Positions 15,413 through 24,839 of a stretch of 64,000 nt of DNA are shown here, piece by piece. The stretch covers positions 124,001 to 188,000 of the forward strand of contig NZ_VFNV01000001.1 in NCBI RefSeq assembly GCF_006715765.1, in the 5' to 3' direction. The notes beneath the pieces were generated by a model. The model was not told where the DNA came from and ran no database searches. It saw only the letters and a program-made list of their open reading frames with translations. Source of the stretch: Rarobacter incanus (GTDB taxonomy: Bacteria > Actinomycetota > Actinomycetes > Actinomycetales > Cellulomonadaceae). The position numbers were made by a program, and so were the translations under genes. Position 1 is the first letter of the stretch. Each line of letters begins with the position of its first letter.

Positions 15413-16990
15413 ATGACTTCGCAGCAAGGACTTATGCGGCCCCGTGCCGTCTTCGGCAAGACCCTAGGGGATGTGGTCGACAGATTCGGCGGAGCGCTCG
15501 TCCTTGAAAATTCCGCTCATCGCAGCGTAACTATCACGGGTCTGGCCGTCGGAACTGGGGACCTGGAACCGGGTGACCTTTTCGTCGGTTTGCGCGGGCT
15601 GAAGACGCACGGCGCGAAATTCGTCGATAGGGCCGTGGCCGCTGGCGCGGTCGCAGTTTTGACAGACGACGAGGGCGGGGGTCTCATTGGTGCAGACCCG
15701 GCCTACAGTGACCTCCCGCTGCTGATATTCCGTAACCGTGACGAGCAACGCGAGGTGACGGGGGAAATCGCGGCCTGGTTCTACGACTACCCGTGCTCCA
15801 AACTGGTGACGATCGGCGTCACCGGCACAAACGGGAAGACGACGACCACCTACTTTATCGATGCGGCCATGGCGCGCGGCGTCGGCACCACCGCGTTGCT
15901 CGGAACCGTGGAACTGCGTGTCGGTGATGTGGCGATCCCGAGCCCTCGCACGACGGTGGAAGCGCCCGTGCTCCAGTCCGTCACGGCGATGGCCGCCGAG
16001 CGCGGCGCTGGCGCCCTGACCACGGAGGTGTCCTCCCACGCGCTTGCCTTGCAGCGGATCGCCGGGGCGCAGTTCGACGTCGTCGGGTTCACGAACCTGC
16101 AACGCGATCACCTCGATTTTCACGTCACCATGGAGAATTACTTCCACGACAAGGCACGGCTGTTTTCTGCGGGTGTGGCCCGGCGCGGCGTGGTCTGCGT
16201 CGACGACGAGTGGGGCCAACGACTGGCCGCGGAGGCGAAAATTCCCGTCGCCACCGTTGCCACGCACCCCGAATCCGCAGGGTATGACTCAGCGCAATGG
16301 CGGGTGACCGACGCGCACGTGACGATGGGAAAGATCGGGTCGAGCTTCACGTTGCGAGGTCCGGACGGCATCGCGATCGGCGTGCACTGCCCGCTGCCCG
16401 GAATCGTCAACGTTGCAAACGCCGCATTGGCGATGGTGATCGCCCACAGCGCCGGGGTCTCGCTTGCGGATGCGGCCGCGGGAATCGAGAGCATCACGGC
16501 GATTCCGGGGCGCATGGAGCGTGTCGTGGATGACCCGGATCGGCCGCTCGTCATCGTGGACTACGCGCACACACCCGACGCCTTGGCGCTCGCGCTGGAG
16601 GGCGTACGGGCGATAACTCCCGGCAAGCTGGTTATCGTTTTCGGATCCGATGGGGACCGCGATCGCGGCAAACGCCCGATCATGGGGGAGATCGCGGCCC
16701 GCTTGGCGGACGAACTGGTCGTCACCGATGAAAACCCGCGGTCGGAAGACCCCGCGGCGATACGCGCGGCCATTCTTGCGGGAGTAGCATCCGTGCGTCC
16801 CGGCGGCGAGCTGGTGCACGAAGTATCGCCGCGCTGGGATGCGGTTGCAGTTGCGATCGCACACGCAAGCGCCGGCGACACGGTGATCATTACGGGTAAG
16901 GGGCACGAACCGACGCAGGAAGTTGCGGGCGTATTCACTCCGTACAATGACCGGGATGCCGCCCGTGCCGCCCTGGGTGCAACAAACTAG
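15413..16990 (+). CDS. murE: UDP-MurNAc-L-Ala-D-Glu ligase MurE
   Basis: Adds the third, usually dibasic, residue to the peptidoglycan stem in the cytoplasm. The 525 residues from the ATG at 15413 contain the ATP loop GVTGTNGKTTTTYF (about 140-153), the carbamylated-Lys region, TTEVSSHALALQR, HTPDALALALE and the substrate motif ENPRSEDP near residue 440. In meso-DAP enzymes this motif is DNPR; here the first Asp is Glu but the key Arg is kept, so DAP is the more likely substrate though not certain. The frame is open 153 bases further upstream into ftsI, but that extension is not conserved sequence. ATG 15434 (MRPRAVFGK) with AAGGA is an alternative start. Confidence 0.95.
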   Translation: MTSQQGLMRPRAVFGKTLGDVVDRFGGALVLENSAHRSVTITGLAVGTGDLEPGDLFVGLRGLKTHGAKFVDRAVAAGAVAVLTDDEGGGLIGADPAYSDLPLLIFRNRDEQREVTGEIAAWFYDYPCSKLVTIGVTGTNGKTTTTYFIDAAMARGVGTTALLGTVELRVGDVAIPSPRTTVEAPVLQSVTAMAAERGAGALTTEVSSHALALQRIAGAQFDVVGFTNLQRDHLDFHVTMENYFHDKARLFSAGVARRGVVCVDDEWGQRLAAEAKIPVATVATHPESAGYDSAQWRVTDAHVTMGKIGSSFTLRGPDGIAIGVHCPLPGIVNVANAALAMVIAHSAGVSLADAAAGIESITAIPGRMERVVDDPDRPLVIVDYAHTPDALALALEGVRAITPGKLVIVFGSDGDRDRGKRPIMGEIAARLADELVVTDENPRSEDPAAIRAAILAGVASVRPGGELVHEVSPRWDAVAVAIAHASAGDTVIITGKGHEPTQEVAGVFTPYNDRDAARAALGATN

Positions 16991-17026
16991 GTCTGGGGGC
17001 ACCGAAATGCTGATGGAGGAGATTGC

Positions 17027-18430
17027 GTGATTCAACTGACTGCTGCCGAAATTGCCTCGATGGTGGACGGCGAGGTTGTGGGTGAAGACGCAACGGTGAC
17101 CGCGGATGTGGTCACCGACTCACGCGAGGCGGTTCCCGGCGGCGTGTTCGTGGCGATTCGCGGCGAAAGCAACGATGGGCACGCGTTCGCTGACGCCGCC
17201 GTGGCGCGCGGGGTGGCTGTCGTCATCGCTGAGCGCACCATCGCTAACGTCACGAGCGTCGTCGTCGCCGATAGCGCGGCTGCGCTTGGCGCCCTTGCGC
17301 GCGGAGTGCTCAAGAGGCTGCGTGAGCGGGCGAAGATGAGCGTCGTGGCCATCACCGGATCTGCGGGGAAGACCACAACAAAGGATCTGCTATTGCAGAT
17401 CCTGGGTTCGCACGCGCCGACGGTGGCACCGATTCGTTCCTTCAATAACGAGATCGGCCTGCCATTGACCGTATTGCGGGCGACGGAGGAAACTCGTTTC
17501 TTGATCCTCGAGATGGGCGCCAACCACCTCGGTGAATTGACCTATCTCACTTCGATCGCGCCCCCTGACATCGCCGTCGAACTGATGGTCGGGCAGGCCC
17601 ATTTGGGAGAATTCGGCGGCATCGAGGCCGTTGCGGAGGCCAAAAGCGAATTAGTACTGGGGCTGGCCGCTGGAGGCACCGCCGTGCTGAACGCCGATGA
17701 TCTCAGGGTGCGAGCCATGTCGGCCCTCACCGCCGGGCCCGTTGTGACCTTCGGACATGTCACCGATGCCGACATCCGGGCAAGCGACGAGATCGTCCGC
17801 CCCGATGGGGGAGTCGACTTTACGGTGACGGATCACCGCACCGCTCAATCGGCCCCGGTCAGCTTGCAACTCATCGGCGCGCACAACGTCATGAACGCGC
17901 TGGCGGCCGCGAGTGTGGGAATCACTTTGGGGCTTGCTGTCGCCGCCGTGGCCGGGGCGCTGAGCTCCGCGAAGGCACTTTCGGCGCACCGGATGCATGT
18001 CACCGAACGCCCCGACGGGGTGACCATCATCGACGATTCTTATAACGCGAATCCGGATTCGATGAAGGCCGCGTTGCGCACGCTCGCCCAACGCGCGGCG
18101 CGGCGGCGCCGGACGGTCGCGGTATTGGGCGAAATGCTTGAACTCGGTCCCGAATCGCGCGCCAAGCACGACGAAGTCGGGCGATTGGCGGTCCGCTTGA
18201 ACATTTCGCGCACTATTGTTGTGGGGGCGGGCGCATCGGGTATCTTCGACGGCGTGACGCAGGAGGGGTCGTGGGGCGATGAAGCAGTCTTTGTTGACAC
18301 AATTCGCGACGCGCGTGACCTGCTCCAACATGAGTTACGCGAGGGAGACGTAGTTTTGCTGAAGTCATCGCACGGGGCCGGCCTGTGGGAACTGGCCGAT
18401 GAACTGGCCGCGGGCGGTGTCGCCGAATGA
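17027..18430 (+). CDS. murF: UDP-MurNAc-tripeptide:D-Ala-D-Ala ligase MurF
   Basis: Completes the UDP-MurNAc-pentapeptide. The 467 residues show the N-terminal domain VTADVVTDSREAVPGGVFVAI, the ATP loop AITGSAGKTTTKDLL (about 106-120), RSFNNEIGLPLTVL (about 135-148) and IIDDSYNANPDSMKAAL (about 337-353), all typical of MurF. GTG start with GGAGGA 6 bases upstream. It overlaps mraY by 4 bases (ATGA), the first of six consecutive such overlaps. Confidence 0.97.
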   Translation: MIQLTAAEIASMVDGEVVGEDATVTADVVTDSREAVPGGVFVAIRGESNDGHAFADAAVARGVAVVIAERTIANVTSVVVADSAAALGALARGVLKRLRERAKMSVVAITGSAGKTTTKDLLLQILGSHAPTVAPIRSFNNEIGLPLTVLRATEETRFLILEMGANHLGELTYLTSIAPPDIAVELMVGQAHLGEFGGIEAVAEAKSELVLGLAAGGTAVLNADDLRVRAMSALTAGPVVTFGHVTDADIRASDEIVRPDGGVDFTVTDHRTAQSAPVSLQLIGAHNVMNALAAASVGITLGLAVAAVAGALSSAKALSAHRMHVTERPDGVTIIDDSYNANPDSMKAALRTLAQRAARRRRTVAVLGEMLELGPESRAKHDEVGRLAVRLNISRTIVVGAGASGIFDGVTQEGSWGDEAVFVDTIRDARDLLQHELREGDVVLLKSSHGAGLWELADELAAGGVAE

Positions 18431-19512
18431 TCGCCTTGCTTACCGCTGCGGCCGTCGCTTTTGCGGTCGCCATGCTGGGAACGCCACTGTTCATTCGCTT
18501 CCTCGTTCGCCACCAGTATGGGCAGTTCATACGCCAAGACGGCCCTGCCACGCACATGGTCAAGCGAGGTACCCCGACGATGGGTGGTGTCGTCATCATC
18601 GGCGCAACCGTTGCCGGTTGGCTGGTTTCGGCACTCATCGTCGGGCGCGTTCCCGGTGTATCGGCGATTTTGGTGATAGGCCTGATGGTGGGCCTGGGCC
18701 TCGTCGGATTCGCTGATGATTTCACGAAGATCAGGAAGGAACGAAGCCTCGGCCTCTCCCCAACCTGGAAGGTCATTGGGCAGGGGATCATCGGTATTTC
18801 GTTCAGCGTGCTAGCGCTGCAATTTAGGGACCAGCACGGGCGCTACCCGGCATCGATGCGAATCTCGTTCCTGCGAGACACATCCATCAACATGGCGGCG
18901 TGGGGGATCGGCATTGGCGTGGTTCTCTTCATCATCTGGGCCAACTTTCTGATCACCGCCTGGTCGAACGCGGTCAATCTCACCGATGGTCTCGATGGCC
19001 TGGCGACGGGCGCATCGCTTATCGCCTTCGGCGCCTACATTTTCGTGGGCCTGTGGCAGGTCAACCAGGACTGCGCGGGCGCCATGGCACTACCCTCGCG
19101 CTGTTACGACGTGCGCGATCCTTACGACCTGGCGATCGTCGCGGCCGCAATCGCGGGGGCGTGTTGCGGATTCCTGTGGTGGAATGCCAGCCCGGCAAAG
19201 ATCTTCATGGGAGACACCGGTTCGCTGGCATTGGGCGGCGCGTATGCGGCCATTTCGATTCTGTCGCGCACCGAGGTTCTTGCGGTCATTATCGGCGGGC
19301 TGTTCTTCATCATCGTCATGTCCGACGTCATCCAGATCGGGTTCTTCAAAGCGACCGGCAGGCGCGTCTTCAAGATGGCGCCGCTGCACCACCATTTTGA
19401 GTTGCTGGGGTGGCCCGAAGTCAATATCGTCGTTCGTTTCTGGCTGATCGCGGGGCTGTGCGCGGCACTGGGGCTCGGACTCTTCTACGGGCAGTGGGTG
19501 GTCGCATCATGA
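18427..19512 (+). CDS. mraY: Phospho-MurNAc-pentapeptide translocase MraY
   Basis: Integral membrane enzyme that moves phospho-MurNAc-pentapeptide to undecaprenyl phosphate, making lipid I. The 361 residues have about ten membrane segments. Signature stretches: TPTMGGVVIIG (about 50-60), GFADDFTKIRKERSLGLS with the conserved aspartates (about 95-112), NAVNLTDGLDGLATG (about 181-195), GDTGSLALGG (about 262-271) and MAPLHHHFELLGWPE (about 318-332). It overlaps murF upstream and murD downstream by 4 bases each. Confidence 0.98.
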   Translation: MIALLTAAAVAFAVAMLGTPLFIRFLVRHQYGQFIRQDGPATHMVKRGTPTMGGVVIIGATVAGWLVSALIVGRVPGVSAILVIGLMVGLGLVGFADDFTKIRKERSLGLSPTWKVIGQGIIGISFSVLALQFRDQHGRYPASMRISFLRDTSINMAAWGIGIGVVLFIIWANFLITAWSNAVNLTDGLDGLATGASLIAFGAYIFVGLWQVNQDCAGAMALPSRCYDVRDPYDLAIVAAAIAGACCGFLWWNASPAKIFMGDTGSLALGGAYAAISILSRTEVLAVIIGGLFFIIVMSDVIQIGFFKATGRRVFKMAPLHHHFELLGWPEVNIVVRFWLIAGLCAALGLGLFYGQWVVAS

Positions 19513-20951
19513 CGTGGCAGGCCTCACTCGATACCGCGCGGGTACTGGTGGCCGGGGCGGGGGTCACGGGCCTGGCCGTTCGCGACGCGCTCAGGGGCAG
19601 ATGCGGCAGCGTGCGCACGCTCGATGCGCGCAGGGATGCGGATTTCGCGGATGCCAGCCAAATCGACGTAGGCGCGATTGATCTGGTCGTCGCATCGCCC
19701 GGTTGGCATCCCGACGCCGACATATTCAAGCGCGCCGCGGCCGTTGGAATCCCGGTCATCGGAGAGATTGACCTGGCCTGGCACCTGCGCGTGGCGACGG
19801 CGGCAACGGGGAAGCCCGCGCCGTGGCTCGCCGTCACAGGCACCAACGGCAAGACGACTACCGTCGAGGTGCTGTCCTCCATTCTCGCGCGCGCTAATGC
19901 CCGGGTGGCCACCGTGGGCAACGTCGGGTCGCCGTTGGTGACGGCCGCTCTAGATCCTTCCTACGACGTCTTCGCCGTCGAACTATCGAGTTTTCAGCTT
20001 CACTACGCGCGGGACATGCAGGCCCTGGCGGCGGTGGTTCTCAACGTTGCGCAGGACCACTTGGATTGGCACGGTTCCATGGACGCCTACGCGCGAGCCA
20101 AGGCGCGCATCTATCAGGGCGTCACGGGAGCGTGCGTGTATCCGGTGGGAGACGTCGCGATCACCTCCATGGTTCAGCAGGCCCACGTCGCGCCCGGCGC
20201 TCGAGCCATTGGGTTCACGCGCGGCGCGCCCGCTGCCGGGCAAATCGGGGTAGTGGACGCTCTCATCGTCGACCGTGCTTTCCACGCGGGAATCGATGAC
20301 GTGACCAGACAGCGTTTTGCGCAAGAACTGGCCACATTCGACGACATGGCCGGGCTGGCCATCGATGGAATCATCCCCCCGCATTCCGTGTTGGACGTCC
20401 TTGCGGCAACCGCTCTGGCCCGCGCATACGGGGTGAGTGCGGATGCGGTGCATTCTGGGTTAGCGGCATTTCACACCGGCGCGCACCGCATACAAAAGGT
20501 GGCGCAGGTGCGCGGTGTGGCCTACGTCGACGATTCGAAGGCCACGAATCCGCACGCAGCCGCGGCTTCGCTGGCGGCGCAGGCCGATGGATCGGTGGTC
20601 TGGATCGTCGGAGGCCTGACCAAGGGCGTCAGCTTCGACGACCTGGTGACGCAGGTTCGCCCCAAACTCGCCGGGGTCGTTGTCATCGGCCAAGATCAGT
20701 CGCTCATTCGCGAAGCACTTGGCCGACACGCGAGCGATGTCCCGACCGCGGTGGTCGACCCCAGCGAGCATGAGGCGGTGATGTTGCACGCCGTGCGCGC
20801 GGCGGCAGCCCTCGCCCGACCCGGGCAGACGGTCCTGTTGGCTCCCGCATGCGCGTCAATGGATCAGTTCGTTTCCTATGCCCATCGCGGTGAAGCATTC
20901 GCTAGCGCGGTGTCGGAACTGCGGGGCGAAAGGGAGATCGACGAGGAATGA
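19509..20951 (+). CDS. murD: UDP-MurNAc-L-alanine:D-glutamate ligase MurD
   Basis: Adds D-glutamate to UDP-MurNAc-L-alanine. The 480 residues have an N-terminal nucleotide-sugar domain (VLVAGAGVTGLAVRDAL), the ATP loop AVTGTNGKTTTVEVL (about 107-121), LSSFQLHYARDM, VLNVAQDHLDWHGSMDAYA (about 178-196) and a C-terminal domain with VDDSKATNPHAAAASL. The ATG at 19509 overlaps the mraY stop; the frame extends upstream within mraY but that part is not MurD. It overlaps ftsW by 4 bases. Confidence 0.97.
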   Translation: MTWQASLDTARVLVAGAGVTGLAVRDALRGRCGSVRTLDARRDADFADASQIDVGAIDLVVASPGWHPDADIFKRAAAVGIPVIGEIDLAWHLRVATAATGKPAPWLAVTGTNGKTTTVEVLSSILARANARVATVGNVGSPLVTAALDPSYDVFAVELSSFQLHYARDMQALAAVVLNVAQDHLDWHGSMDAYARAKARIYQGVTGACVYPVGDVAITSMVQQAHVAPGARAIGFTRGAPAAGQIGVVDALIVDRAFHAGIDDVTRQRFAQELATFDDMAGLAIDGIIPPHSVLDVLAATALARAYGVSADAVHSGLAAFHTGAHRIQKVAQVRGVAYVDDSKATNPHAAAASLAAQADGSVVWIVGGLTKGVSFDDLVTQVRPKLAGVVVIGQDQSLIREALGRHASDVPTAVVDPSEHEAVMLHAVRAAAALARPGQTVLLAPACASMDQFVSYAHRGEAFASAVSELRGEREIDEE

Positions 20952-22261
20952 CACGTATCGGCGCCAAACCGTCGACCGTGTCATCGCCCGCCCGCAAGCA
21001 GGCGCCCACGCGGGGGGCCGGCACCAGCCGGTGGTTCGCCTCCGTGTGGGACTCCCCGCTGACCAGCTATTACATGGTGGTCGGATCGTCTGCGATGCTC
21101 ATCGTATTCGGGCTGGTCATGGTCCTTTCCAGTTCCTCGATAGAGGCGCTGGCCGACGGCGAATCAGTGTTCGCGGAATTCCTCAAACAGGGAATGTACG
21201 TCGTGGTGGGTCTTGCGCTGATGCTTGTTGCCAGTCGGATACCCATCGCGGCCTACATGCGACTAACGGGCGTCATTTTGGTCGCCTCCTTCCTCATGCA
21301 GATGCTCATCTTCACCCCGCTGGCTCGCGGCAAGGGCGGTAACACGAACTGGGTTCACATCGCGGGACCCGTGACTATTCAACCGTCGGAATTCATCAAG
21401 ATTGCCCTGGCGCTGTGGCTCGGTTTTGTGATGTACCACAAACGCGATCAACTCAACGACGTGCGCGCGGCCATTTTCCCCGCGGTGCCCGTGATCTTCC
21501 TGGCGCTCCTCTTGGTTGTCGCAGGCAACGACCTGGGGACCGCGGGAATTCTGATGCTCCTGGCCGCCGGGGCGCTGTTCGTGGCGGGGATTCCTCTTCG
21601 CGTGTTCGTGGTTGCCGCAACCGGATTCGCGACATTCGCGGTCGCATACGTGCTCGTAGCGAGTAACAGGATTTCGCGCATCAAAGCCTGGCTGGGACAC
21701 GATGACGTCAGCGATCCGCAGGGCCTCAATTACCAGACTAAGCACGGCTTGTGGGGACTGGGGTCCGGGGGAATCACGGGAGTGGGCCTTGGCGCCAGCC
21801 GCCAGAAGTGGTCCTATCTGCCGGAGGCTCACAACGACTTCATTTTCGCGATAATTGGCGAGGAACTCGGGCTGCTCGGCACCGTCGCCGTACTGCTGCT
21901 CTTCGCCGCCCTTGGCTTGGGGATGATCAGGATCATTCGCCGTCACGACAATATGATGGCGCGCGTGACCACTGCCGCGATCGCGTGCTGGATCATCGGG
22001 CAGGCGCTCATCAACATCGGAGTCGTCATCGGGTTCCTGCCCGTGATCGGCGTCCCCTTGCCGCTCATCTCCTCCGGTGGATCCGCGTTGATCTCGACGA
22101 TGCTGGCGCTTGGCGTAGTTATCCAATTTGCGCGCACGGAGCCGGGCGCGGCGGAACTGCTGCGAACGCGCCCCTCGGTGGTGCGCAAGTCCGTGAGCGT
22201 CATCGCGCACTCAGTCCGCACGGGGTTACCGACCCGATCCAACAAAAAAGGCCGATCATGA
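20948..22261 (+). CDS. ftsW: Division lipid II polymerase FtsW (SEDS family)
   Basis: Septal glycosyltransferase that polymerises lipid II together with FtsI. The 437 residues contain about ten membrane segments after a ~35-residue cytoplasmic N-terminus. Conserved SEDS stretches: NTNWVHIAGPVTIQPSEFIK (about 132-151), AGNDLGTAGI (about 195-204), GLGSGGITGVGLGASRQKW (about 273-291), YLPEAHNDFIFAIIGEELG (about 293-311) and PLPLISSGGSALIS near residue 375. The basic C-terminal tail is cytoplasmic. It overlaps murD and murG by 4 bases each. Confidence 0.96.
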   Translation: MTRIGAKPSTVSSPARKQAPTRGAGTSRWFASVWDSPLTSYYMVVGSSAMLIVFGLVMVLSSSSIEALADGESVFAEFLKQGMYVVVGLALMLVASRIPIAAYMRLTGVILVASFLMQMLIFTPLARGKGGNTNWVHIAGPVTIQPSEFIKIALALWLGFVMYHKRDQLNDVRAAIFPAVPVIFLALLLVVAGNDLGTAGILMLLAAGALFVAGIPLRVFVVAATGFATFAVAYVLVASNRISRIKAWLGHDDVSDPQGLNYQTKHGLWGLGSGGITGVGLGASRQKWSYLPEAHNDFIFAIIGEELGLLGTVAVLLLFAALGLGMIRIIRRHDNMMARVTTAAIACWIIGQALINIGVVIGFLPVIGVPLPLISSGGSALISTMLALGVVIQFARTEPGAAELLRTRPSVVRKSVSVIAHSVRTGLPTRSNKKGRS

Positions 22262-23388
22262 ACCAACCGTTATCGCTGGTCTTGGCGGGCGGCGGCACCG
22301 CCGGGCACGTCAATCCGCTGCTGGCAGTCGCGGCGGAACTCCGCCGCCGGTACCCGAGCGCACGCCTCACCGCGTTGGGGACCGCGACCGGGGTGGAGGC
22401 GGAACTCGTTCCCGCAGCAGGTCTTGACCTGCGATATATTCCGCGGGTCCCACTGCCCAGGCGCCCGTCGGCAGACTTGGTGACACTGCCGACTCGCTTC
22501 AACGCGGCGGTCAAGGACGTGGCCCGGATCATTCAGGAGGTCGGCGCCCAGGGGATCGTCGGCTTCGGTGGGTATGTGGCAACGCCGGCGTACTTGGCGG
22601 CGCGCAAGCTGCGGTTGCCGTTGATCATCCACGAACAAAACACCCGCCCCGGTCTCGCCAACCGGGTGGGAGCGCGGTGGGCCTCTGTCGTCGCCACGAC
22701 GTTCGCCCACACGCCGCTGCCCGGGGCGCAGCAAGTCGGGCTTCCCCTGCGGGCGCCCATCGAGGAGCTCGCGGCGGCCAATGCTGCGGGCAGGGGCCGC
22801 GCGGCCCGGTGGGCGGCCGCGGCAGCAGTCGGGATCGATCCGGAGCTTGCGACTCTGCTCGTAACCGGTGGGTCGCTAGGGGCGCAGAGCATCAACGAAG
22901 CGGTCGCGGGCAGCGTGCACCGGCTCGTGCGCGAGGGCCAAGTCGTCCACGTCACCGGTCGCGGAAAGACGGAGGCCGCGCTGCGGGCTCGCTCTATGCT
23001 GGATGCGGCGCTGCGAGATCGTTACGTGGTTATCGAATACGCCCACAACATGGATCAGCTTTTCGCGTTGGCGGATATGGTCCTGACCAGGGCGGGCGCC
23101 GGAATGGTGTGCGAATTGGCCGCGCTTGGTCTGCCTGCGGTCTATGTTCCGCTTCCGATCGGGAACGGCGAGCAGGCGCGCAACGCCCACGATGTCGTTG
23201 CCGCGGGGGGCGGGGTGCTCGTCAACGATGCCGATCTCACGGCGTCCTGGCTCGAGGACAACGCGATTCCCTTGTGGCAAAGCCCCGATCGGCTCGCGAA
23301 CATGCGCACCGCCGCGCGCTCCGTCGGGGCGCTCGATGCAACAAAGACACTCACCGATCTGATAGTGAAGGCGATAGTGCGGCAATGA
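22258..23388 (+). CDS. murG: Lipid II-forming GlcNAc transferase MurG
   Basis: Peripheral membrane enzyme converting lipid I to lipid II with UDP-GlcNAc. The 376 residues begin with the family loop LVLAGGGTAGHVNPLLAVA (residues 7-25), continue with GFGGYVATPAYLAA (about 102-115) and HEQNTRPGLANR (about 124-135), and have the second GT-B domain with TGGSLGAQSINEAV (about 204-217) and TRAGAGMVCELAALGLPAVYVPL (nucleotide-sugar binding, from about 277). The ATG at 22258 overlaps the ftsW stop by 4 bases; the murC start overlaps its end in the same way. Confidence 0.97.
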   Translation: MNQPLSLVLAGGGTAGHVNPLLAVAAELRRRYPSARLTALGTATGVEAELVPAAGLDLRYIPRVPLPRRPSADLVTLPTRFNAAVKDVARIIQEVGAQGIVGFGGYVATPAYLAARKLRLPLIIHEQNTRPGLANRVGARWASVVATTFAHTPLPGAQQVGLPLRAPIEELAAANAAGRGRAARWAAAAAVGIDPELATLLVTGGSLGAQSINEAVAGSVHRLVREGQVVHVTGRGKTEAALRARSMLDAALRDRYVVIEYAHNMDQLFALADMVLTRAGAGMVCELAALGLPAVYVPLPIGNGEQARNAHDVVAAGGGVLVNDADLTASWLEDNAIPLWQSPDRLANMRTAARSVGALDATKTLTDLIVKAIVRQ

Positions 23389-24839
23389 CCTCTCAACCAG
23401 TTTTTGATCGCAACGATCCGCGGACGTGGGGAACGGTTCACCTCATCGCGGTCGGGGGAGCCGGCATGTCGGTCGTTGCCCAGTTGCTGGCGGACCTGGG
23501 GCTGGACGTGCAGGGGAGCGACGCCCACGACTCCGCGAATCTCAAGAGTGCGCGCGCCCGCGGGATCCGAGTGTGGGTCGGTCACGATCCGGCGCACGTG
23601 CAGGGCGCCGATACCGTCGTCGTTTCCAGCGCGATCGGGGATACCAACTGCGAACTTGTGGCGGCGCGCGCGGCGGGGCTGCCCGTGCTGCACCGGTCGG
23701 AGGCGCTCGCTGCCGTGGCGAATCCGCGGCGCCTGATCGCGGTCGCCGGCGCCCACGGCAAGACAACGACGACGGCGATGATCGCGGTCATGCTGCGCGA
23801 ATTGGGAGATGATCCCTCATTCGCGGTGGGTGGATCCGTCAAGCTTGCGTCGGGGACGGTGAGCGGCGGGCATTCTGGCACAGGCGAGTCGATGGTTATC
23901 GAGGCCGATGAGTCCGATGGTTCGTTCCTGAACTACCGCCCGGCGATTGCGGTCATCAATAACATCGAACCCGATCATTTGGACCACTACGGAAGCGCCG
24001 CGGCCTTCGACCGGGCCTTCGTGTCGTTCGCCGGGTGCGTGCGTCCCGGCGGTCTGATCGTCACCAACAGCGACGACCCCGGCACGCGCCGTCTCTTGCG
24101 CACCCTCGCGGCACCTGGGAACGGGACCGCGCGCTCCCCGCGAGTGGTAACCGTCGGATTCGATCAGGCCGCAGACTATCGCATCGGCAACGTCGAGATA
24201 CCGGGCAAGGATGCTGTTACGAGCGCGATCGTGCGGCCTCGCGGCCACGGCCCCGTGCCCCTCGAATTGCAGGTTCCCGGTGAGCACAACGTGAGGAACG
24301 CGGCGATGGCCCTTGCGGTGGCGGCGGAGCTGGGATTCGACGTGAATGATGCCGCGCGCGCTCTGCATCAGTTCATCGGAACCGGGCGCCGGTTTGAAAC
24401 GCGGGGCGTCGTTGGCGGTGTCCGCGTGATCGATGATTACGCGCATCACCCCACGGAGGTGGCCGCGTTGATTACCGCCGCGTCGAAGGTGGCGGCCCCG
24501 GGGCGCGTGCTGGTGATCTTCCAGCCGCATCTTTACTCGCGTACGCAAAATTTTGCCGACGAGTTCGCCCGCGCCCTTGAGCTGGCCGACCACGCGCTGG
24601 TCACGTCCGTGTACCCGGCCCGGGAGGCCCCGCGTACCGACGTCGGCGGATTCACTATCGTGAAGGCTGCCGGTGCAAAATCGCGGCTCGAATCGGTCGA
24701 CGACATGCATGCTGCGGCCCGCCGCGCGGCCGCGATGGCGCGACCCGGTGATGTGATCGCGCTCGTGGGCGCCGGCGACATTACGACGGTTGCCGATGAA
24801 GTGCTGGCGGCCCTAGCCGATAGCGCCGGCGTCTCGTGA
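23385..24839 (+). CDS. murC: UDP-MurNAc:L-alanine ligase MurC
   Basis: Attaches L-alanine to UDP-MurNAc, the first stem-peptide step. The 484 residues start with a Rossmann domain (VHLIAVGGAGMSVVAQLLADLG, with GxGGxGM spacing, about 18-39), then the ATP loop AVAGAHGKTTTTAMI (about 117-131), EADESDGSFLNY (about 172-183), INNIEPDHLDHYG (about 188-200) and DDYAHHPTEVAAL (about 347-359). ATG 23385 is set by the 4-base overlap with murG. Its stop overlaps the GTG of ftsQ. Confidence 0.97.
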   Translation: MTSQPVFDRNDPRTWGTVHLIAVGGAGMSVVAQLLADLGLDVQGSDAHDSANLKSARARGIRVWVGHDPAHVQGADTVVVSSAIGDTNCELVAARAAGLPVLHRSEALAAVANPRRLIAVAGAHGKTTTTAMIAVMLRELGDDPSFAVGGSVKLASGTVSGGHSGTGESMVIEADESDGSFLNYRPAIAVINNIEPDHLDHYGSAAAFDRAFVSFAGCVRPGGLIVTNSDDPGTRRLLRTLAAPGNGTARSPRVVTVGFDQAADYRIGNVEIPGKDAVTSAIVRPRGHGPVPLELQVPGEHNVRNAAMALAVAAELGFDVNDAARALHQFIGTGRRFETRGVVGGVRVIDDYAHHPTEVAALITAASKVAAPGRVLVIFQPHLYSRTQNFADEFARALELADHALVTSVYPAREAPRTDVGGFTIVKAAGAKSRLESVDDMHAAARRAAAMARPGDVIALVGAGDITTVADEVLAALADSAGVS

